DNA from: an uncultured Clostridium sp.
GTDB taxonomy: Bacteria; Bacillota; Clostridia; Lachnospirales; Lachnospiraceae
Direction of reading: 5' to 3'
Assembly (NCBI GenBank): GCA_900540335.1
Contig: UQFC01000050.1
Span: 1-18,271, forward strand
Length of the DNA: 18,271 nt
Shown here: positions 14,150 to 18,271 of the stretch, piece by piece
How the letters are laid out: every line of letters begins with the position of its first letter
Numbering within the stretch: position 1 is the stretch's first letter
Notes under the pieces: model-generated
Told to the model about the DNA's origin: nothing
Seen by the model: only the letters and a program-made list of their open reading frames with translations
The model's database searches: none
Position numbers and translations under genes: made by a program

Positions 14150-14593
14150 ATGAGTTCCATCTATTGGCTGATTGCATTTGTGATTTTAGTTGGTATCGAG
14201 GTGGCAACTATGGCGCTGACCACCATATGGTTTGCAGGCGGTGCCCTTGTGGCATTTCTGCTTTCCCTGTTTGGTCTGTCTGTGGAGATTCAGCTGACAG
14301 CCTTTGTGGCGGTATCCTTTCTCCTTCTGTTTTTTACCAGACCGTTTGCATCCAGATTTATCAACAGCGGCACGGTAAAGACCAATGCCGAGGGGCTTAT
14401 CGGCCGGGATGCGCGGGTGACATCGGAGATTGACAATGAACAGGGAACGGGCTCTGCGGTGGTTGGCGGACAGGAGTGGACGGCCAGGGCCAGGGACAGC
14501 CATGAGATTTATCCAGCCGGGACGGTAGTCCGGATTCTGGATATTCAGGGAGTGAAGCTGATTGTAGGAAGTTGTAAGGAGGGCGATGAATGA
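14150..14593 (+). CDS. NfeD-like membrane protein with C-terminal OB-fold domain
   Basis: Short NfeD form of 147 residues: hydrophobic segments in the first 67 residues (about two to three membrane passes, including a central FAGGALVAFLLSLFGLS turn), then a soluble beta-rich OB-like domain (about 75-147) with the family features LIGRDARVTSEI and DIQGVKLIVG. NfeD proteins pair with SPFH/stomatin-like proteins, as here, and are thought to act with them in organised membrane zones; no enzymatic activity is expected in the short form, which lacks the ClpP-like protease. The start is ATG 14150, 7 bases after GGAGG (14138-14142); a TTG at 14144 in frame is less likely. Its end overlaps the next gene as ATGA. 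Confidence 0.88.
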   Translation: MSSIYWLIAFVILVGIEVATMALTTIWFAGGALVAFLLSLFGLSVEIQLTAFVAVSFLLLFFTRPFASRFINSGTVKTNAEGLIGRDARVTSEIDNEQGTGSAVVGGQEWTARARDSHEIYPAGTVVRILDIQGVKLIVGSCKEGDE

Positions 14594-15534
14594 GTACATT
14601 TGCCGGTTTGACAGGAATTATTATTTTTCTGCTGTTTCTGATTGTGATTGCGCTGATGCTGGTATCCTGTGTGAAGATTGTTCCCCAGGCCCAGGCTCTG
14701 GTGGTAGAGCGTCTGGGTGCCTATCTTGGAACATGGTCCGTAGGCGTTCATTTCCTGGTTCCTTTTGTGGATCGGGTGGCCAAGCGGGTGATTTTAAAAG
14801 AGCAGGTTGTGGACTTTGCGCCCCAGCCGGTGATTACAAAGGATAACGTAACCATGCGGATTGATACTGTGGTTTTCTTCCAGATTACAGATCCCAAGCT
14901 GTTTGCATACGGCGTGGAGAATCCCATTATGGCGATTGAAAATCTGACGGCAACCACGCTTCGTAATATTATCGGTGATCTGGAGCTGGATCAGACTCTG
15001 ACCTCCAGAGAAACCATCAATACAAAAATGCGCGCCTCCCTGGATGTGGCAACGGATCCCTGGGGAATTAAGGTTAACCGGGTGGAACTGAAGAATATTA
15101 TTCCGCCGGCAGCTATTCAGGATGCTATGGAGAAGCAGATGAAGGCGGAGCGGGAACGCCGTGAAGCCATTCTCCGGGCAGAGGGTGAGAAAAAGTCTAC
15201 GATTCTGGTGGCAGAGGGAAAGAAGGAATCTGCAATTCTTGATGCAGAGGCAGATAAGCAGGCAGCGATTCTCCATGCAGAGGCGGAGAAGGAGAAGCGG
15301 ATTAAGGAAGCAGAAGGTGAGGCTGCAGCGATTCTGAAGGTGCAGCAGGCTAATGCAGACGGTATCCGTTTCCTGAAGGAGGCAGGTGCAGATGCGGCAG
15401 TGCTTCAGCTGAAAAGTCTGGAGGCCTTTATGGCAGCTGCAGACGGCAAGGCAACCAAGATTATTATTCCGTCTGATATTCAGAATGTGGCAGGACTGGT
15501 CAAGTCAATTACCGAAGTGGCCAAGGACAGCTGA
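14590..15534 (+). CDS. SPFH/Band 7 protein, QmcA/stomatin-like
   Basis: Membrane-anchored scaffold of 314 residues. One N-terminal membrane helix (about 8-28) precedes the SPFH domain (about 30-190: IVPQAQALVVERLGAYLGTW, VDFAPQPVITKDNVTM, LRNIIGDLELDQTL, WGIKVNRVELKNI). Residues 195-248 are four clear 11-residue repeats of the form L-x-A-E-x-x-K-x-x-x-I plus a partial fifth, the long charged coiled coil through which such proteins oligomerise into rings or cages. It is coupled to nfeD by ATGA overlap. Related to Escherichia coli QmcA and the stomatin group; whether it controls a protease or marks flotillin-like microdomains cannot be told from the sequence. Confidence 0.93.
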   Translation: MSTFAGLTGIIIFLLFLIVIALMLVSCVKIVPQAQALVVERLGAYLGTWSVGVHFLVPFVDRVAKRVILKEQVVDFAPQPVITKDNVTMRIDTVVFFQITDPKLFAYGVENPIMAIENLTATTLRNIIGDLELDQTLTSRETINTKMRASLDVATDPWGIKVNRVELKNIIPPAAIQDAMEKQMKAERERREAILRAEGEKKSTILVAEGKKESAILDAEADKQAAILHAEAEKEKRIKEAEGEAAAILKVQQANADGIRFLKEAGADAAVLQLKSLEAFMAAADGKATKIIIPSDIQNVAGLVKSITEVAKDS

Positions 15535-15582
15535 GCCGGAGAGACTGTTAAAAAGCAGAGATACAGAAGATTACAGCGATGT

Positions 15583-15608
15583 AAAGAGAGCGAGCGATCG
15601 CTCTCTTT
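15583..15608 (+). terminator. GCGA-capped 11-bp hairpin after the SPFH gene
   Basis: AAAGAGAGCGA (15583-15593) pairs perfectly with TCGCTCTCTTT (15598-15608) around GCGA, a GNRA-type tetraloop. It is well placed to end the nfeD-SPFH transcript, but after TTT the sequence turns to CCTG, so there is only a short U-tract. It could instead be a processing or stabilising stem. By symmetry it presents the same arms on the opposite strand. Confidence 0.55.
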
Positions 15609-15622
15609 CCTGCATAAGAAAC

Positions 15623-15651
15623 TTGACATGAAATTCGCCTTATAGTAAGTT
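15623..15651 (+). promoter_or_regulatory. Probable promoter of the argF operon
   Basis: A perfect TTGACA (15623-15628) is followed at 17 bp by TAAGTT (15646-15651), a poor -10, so the exact register is uncertain. TTATAG occurs twice exactly 10 bp apart (15640-15645 and 15650-15655). Downstream, TCCGC/GCGGA (15666-15670 with 15675-15679) forms a small hairpin that ends one base before the GAGGAGGAGAG ribosome binding site at 15681-15691. Confidence 0.45.
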
Positions 15652-15697
15652 ATAGATAATAAAAATCCGCTCCGGCGGAAGAGGAGGAGAGATAATT

Positions 15698-16687
15698 ATG
15701 AATTTAAAAGGCAGAAGTTTTCTTACCCTGAAGGACTATACACCAGAGGAAATTCTCTATCTTCTGGATTTGGCGGCAGAGTTAAAAAGAAAGAAAAAAG
15801 AGGGAATTCCGGTAGATCATTACAGAGGCAGAAATGTGGCTCTGATTTTTGAGAAAACCAGCACCAGAACAAGATGCTCCTTTGAAGTGGCAGCCCATGA
15901 TATGGGAATGGGAACCACTTATCTGGAGCCGTCCAGCTCTCAGATTGGAAAAAAAGAGAGTATTGCCGATACAGCGCGGGTTCTGGGAAGAATCTACGAC
16001 GGCATTGAGTACCGGGGCTTTGGACAGGAGATTGTGGAGGAGCTGGCAAAGCATGCAGGAGTTCCTGTATGGAACGGCCTGACCAATGAGTATCATCCCA
16101 CACAGATGCTGGCAGATATGCTGACAGTCCGGGAACATCTGGGCCGTCTGAAAGGCGTTAAGCTGGTTTATATGGGAGATGCCCGTTACAATATGGGAAA
16201 TTCTCTTATGATTGTCTGTGCGAAGCTGGGACTTCATTTTGTGGCCTGTGCTCCTTCGAAGTACTTCCCCAATGAGGAGCTGGTTGAACAGTGCCGGGAG
16301 TATGCAAAGGAGTCCGGCGGAGATATTACTCTTACAGAGGATGTAAAGGCCGGAACAAAGGACGCTGATGTTATCTGCACAGACGTGTGGGTTTCCATGG
16401 GTGAGCCTGATGAGGTATGGGAGGAGAGAATTCGTGATCTGACTCCCTATAAGGTAACGATGGATGTTATGAAGAACGCAGGGGAACAGGCTATTTTCCT
16501 TCACTGCCTGCCCTCTTTCCATGATCTGAAGACCAAGATCGGCAAGGAAATGGGAGAGCGTTTTGGAATTACTGATATGGAAGTAACAGATGAAGTATTT
16601 GAGGCGCCATGCTCTAAGGTATTTGATGAGGCGGAGAACCGGATGCATACCATTAAGGCAGTTATGGTGGCTACGTTAGGAGAATAA
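15698..16687 (+). CDS. argF: Ornithine carbamoyltransferase
   Basis: Makes citrulline from ornithine and carbamoyl phosphate; cytoplasmic. The 329 residues match the family. The carbamoyl-phosphate motif STRTR is at 55-59, HPTQ lies further on, the ornithine loop SMG is at 233-235 (in DVWVSMGEPDE), and the catalytic HCLP is at 269-272. This combination separates it from aspartate carbamoyltransferase. Sequence alone does not say whether it works in arginine synthesis (ArgF) or in the catabolic deiminase route (ArcB); no arcA, arcC or other arg gene is adjacent, so the symbol is the neutral choice. GAGGAGGAGAG at 15681-15691 supports the start. It heads an operon with three close-packed genes behind it, unrelated in pathway. 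Confidence 0.96.
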   Translation: MNLKGRSFLTLKDYTPEEILYLLDLAAELKRKKKEGIPVDHYRGRNVALIFEKTSTRTRCSFEVAAHDMGMGTTYLEPSSSQIGKKESIADTARVLGRIYDGIEYRGFGQEIVEELAKHAGVPVWNGLTNEYHPTQMLADMLTVREHLGRLKGVKLVYMGDARYNMGNSLMIVCAKLGLHFVACAPSKYFPNEELVEQCREYAKESGGDITLTEDVKAGTKDADVICTDVWVSMGEPDEVWEERIRDLTPYKVTMDVMKNAGEQAIFLHCLPSFHDLKTKIGKEMGERFGITDMEVTDEVFEAPCSKVFDEAENRMHTIKAVMVATLGE

Positions 16688-16690
16688 GGA

Positions 16691-16996
16691 ATGTACAGTC
16701 AGGAAAAGAAAAAGAATCCCCGCAATACTGCCATGATGCTGGATATGCTCCACATTGTGGTGGGGGTTCTTGTAGTGGCCTGTACGGTACTGGCATTTGT
16801 CAATCCGGAAAGAAACAGTTTTCTTTTTCCGGTGATTTTCTGGCTTGCCGCCCTGTTAAACGGGGTGAATGGCTGGAACCGTTTTCAAAACGGAGGAAGA
16901 GACAAACGGAAAAAAGCCGGCGCAGCCGCTTTGTGGGCGGTCGCCGCATTTCTATTTGTGATCGGCCTTCTCAGCGCCGTCAGTATCTGGAGGTAA
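16691..16996 (+). CDS. Small integral membrane protein of unknown function (101 aa)
   Basis: I do not recognise a characterised family. After a basic, hydrophilic N-terminus (residues 1-15) there are three predicted membrane helices, at about 17-37, 43-63 and 76-98, with a strongly basic cytoplasmic-type loop (GGRDKRKKAG, about 67-77) between the second and third. It begins 3 bp after the argF stop, using AGGAG-like purines at the end of argF as ribosome binding site. Its last codons contain the GGAGG used by birA, so it is firmly inside this operon. Its composition and position look like a real gene rather than chance. No catalytic motif is visible. Confidence 0.8.
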   Translation: MYSQEKKKNPRNTAMMLDMLHIVVGVLVVACTVLAFVNPERNSFLFPVIFWLAALLNGVNGWNRFQNGGRDKRKKAGAAALWAVAAFLFVIGLLSAVSIWR

Positions 16997-17000
16997 AACA

Positions 17001-17981
17001 TTGAAAGCAGAGATTTTAAAACGTCTCAGGGAGGCCGGCGGGTATGTTTCCGGTCAGGAGCTGTGTGAAAGCCTGGGGGTTTCCCGGACAGCTGTGTGGA
17101 AGTGCATCCGTCAGCTGGAGGACGAGGGATATGTGATTGAAGCAGTCAGAAACAGAGGATATCGTCTGGAGGATTCCGGGGATGTGCTGTCTGAGCAGGA
17201 ACTGGGGAAGCTTCTTTCTACCAGATGGCTGGGAAAGAATCTGGCAGTTTTTGATGAGGTGGATTCTACCAATAATGAGGCCAGACGTATGGCAGAAAAA
17301 GGAGCCGTGGAGGGAACTGTGATTCTGGCTGCCCGCCAGACTGCGGGAAAAGGACGCCGGGGGCGAAGCTGGGAGTCTCCCCGCGGAACAGGAATCTGGA
17401 TGAGCTTTCTTCTTCGTCCGGAATTTGAGCCGGCACATGCATCGATGCTGACGCTGACAGCCGCTATGGCTGTGGCTAAGGGAATTCGCAGGGCAACGGG
17501 ACTGGACTGTCAGATTAAGTGGCCCAACGATATTGTAATAAATGGAAAGAAGCTCTGCGGGATTCTCACAGAGATGAGCACAGAGGATAATCAGATCCGC
17601 TATGTGGTGGTGGGAATCGGAATTAATGTAAATATTACAGAGTTTCCGGAGGAAATCAGCGGTACTGCAACCTCGCTACTTCTGGAATCAGGACAGCCGG
17701 TCAGGAGGGCAATCCTGGTGGATCATGTGCTGAGCGCCTGGGAGGAATATTATGCAGAATTTTTAAAAACCCTGGATTTTCAGAATCTTCGGGAGGAATA
17801 CAACGCCTGTCTGGTCAACATGGGACGTCAGGTGAAGATCCTTTCGCCTCAGGGCGCATGGACAGGGGTGTCTCTCGGAATTGACCGGGAGGGACAGCTT
17901 CTTGTGGAAAAACCGGACGGAAGTATGGAAACGGTTGTGTCGGGAGAAGTTTCTGTGAGAGGGGTTTACGGCTATGTATGA
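17001..17981 (+). CDS. birA: Bifunctional biotin--protein ligase / biotin repressor
   Basis: Activates biotin to biotinyl-AMP and transfers it to carboxylase carrier domains, and in the two-domain form also represses biotin genes. The 326 residues contain an N-terminal winged helix (about 1-60, SGQELCESLGVSRTAVWKCI and GYRL wing), the catalytic domain with DEVDSTNNEA, the biotinyl-AMP loop GKGRRGRSW at 116-124, KWPND at 173-177 and catalytic-site Lys183, and a C-terminal SH3-like domain. So both functions are expected. The start is TTG at 17001, supported by GGAGG at 16989-16993, which overlaps the end of the previous gene. It overlaps mutY by 8 bp. No biotin operator palindrome was noticed in the window, so its regulatory targets lie elsewhere. 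Confidence 0.96.
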   Translation: MKAEILKRLREAGGYVSGQELCESLGVSRTAVWKCIRQLEDEGYVIEAVRNRGYRLEDSGDVLSEQELGKLLSTRWLGKNLAVFDEVDSTNNEARRMAEKGAVEGTVILAARQTAGKGRRGRSWESPRGTGIWMSFLLRPEFEPAHASMLTLTAAMAVAKGIRRATGLDCQIKWPNDIVINGKKLCGILTEMSTEDNQIRYVVVGIGINVNITEFPEEISGTATSLLLESGQPVRRAILVDHVLSAWEEYYAEFLKTLDFQNLREEYNACLVNMGRQVKILSPQGAWTGVSLGIDREGQLLVEKPDGSMETVVSGEVSVRGVYGYV

Positions 17982-18271
17982 GATTCGTCATGCCTATGAC
18001 AGCCTGCAGATTGCAGAGGAAAAACCGGGTGAACTGAGTCTGGAAGCGCGGCTGAAAGCCATAAACAGGCCTCTTCTGGACTGGTACCGGAGTCATGCCA
18101 GGGTTCTTCCGTGGAGAGAGGATCCAAAGCCCTACCATGTGTGGATCTCGGAAATTATGCTGCAGCAGACAAGAGTGGATACGGTGATTCCGTATTACGA
18201 GCGCTTTTTACGGCGTTTTCCGGATGTGGCGGCACTTGCCGCGGCACCGGAGCAGGAGCTTTTAAAAATGT
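17974..18271 (+). CDS. mutY: A/G-specific adenine glycosylase, 5' part (runs off window)
   Basis: Base-excision repair enzyme that removes adenine opposite 8-oxoguanine. Only the first 99 codons are in the window; the frame is open to the right edge. After about 35 extra N-terminal residues comes LLDWYRSHARVLPWRED, then VWISEIMLQQTRVDTVIPYYERF, the MutY hallmark with catalytic Glu60 (Escherichia coli Glu37). The Asp of the helix-hairpin-helix and the iron-sulfur cluster cysteines lie beyond the edge and cannot be checked. The start at ATG 17974 overlaps birA by 8 bp and has GAGAGGGG at about 17956-17963; the N-terminal extension relative to Escherichia coli MutY means a later start is possible but no better one with a ribosome binding site was seen. 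Confidence 0.93.
   Translation, partial: MYEIRHAYDSLQIAEEKPGELSLEARLKAINRPLLDWYRSHARVLPWREDPKPYHVWISEIMLQQTRVDTVIPYYERFLRRFPDVAALAAAPEQELLKM

Noticed and set aside
15629..15640. An ARG box before argF in ATGAAATTCGC
   Set aside because: Only TGAA and TTC halves are present, too close together for the usual 18-bp ArgR site, and the flanks do not match.
1..18271. Mobile elements, prophage genes, CRISPR arrays, tRNA or rRNA genes
   Set aside because: No transposase, integrase or phage protein motif, no regularly spaced repeats and no tRNA-like fold were seen; the genes are evenly chromosomal in character.

Overview
The window looks like ordinary chromosome from a Gram-positive, low-to-mid GC Clostridia, most probably Lachnospiraceae (Clostridium cluster XIVa). 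The reasons are strong AGGAGG-type ribosome binding sites, heavy use of AGA/AGG/GGA/CTG codons, an Rrf2 regulator and several proteins of clostridial type. The species cannot be named from the sequence. No mobile element, CRISPR array, rRNA or tRNA gene is visible.

Layout, left to right. (1) Positions 1-291 hold a leader with several nested inverted repeats, then an extended -10 promoter for glmS (hexosamine synthesis for cell wall), which ends in a strong terminator with an unusually large loop. (2) A VOC/glyoxalase-like gene is translationally coupled to an unrecognised 115-residue protein. (3) A six-gene cluster at 3135-9928 starts with a YtrA-type GntR regulator whose promoter overlaps an inverted-repeat operator. 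It continues with an ATPase, a large permease, a MacA/HlyD-type adaptor, a MacB-type ATPase and a MacB-type permease. The order parallels the Bacillus ytrABCDEF cell-envelope-stress operon, with an added adaptor. (4) On the minus strand, an Rrf2/IscR-like regulator with three C-terminal cysteines precedes tcdA (tRNA ct6A formation). The tcdA stop codon lies inside the end of the MacB-type permease gene. (5) Divergently, nadE (glutamine-dependent NAD+ synthetase) is followed by a TrmH-type RNA methyltransferase. (6) An nfeD/SPFH membrane-domain pair. (7) A tightly packed operon: ornithine carbamoyltransferase, a 101-residue membrane protein, birA and the start of mutY, which runs off the right edge.

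The most interesting parts are the Ytr-plus-MacAB cluster with its adaptor carrying an R-x3-L-x6-S hairpin-tip pattern, the candidate IscR-type operator in front of the Rrf2 gene, the palindrome over the nadE -10 element, and the structured leader at the left edge. All of these rest on reading the sequence by eye; no search or folding program was run.
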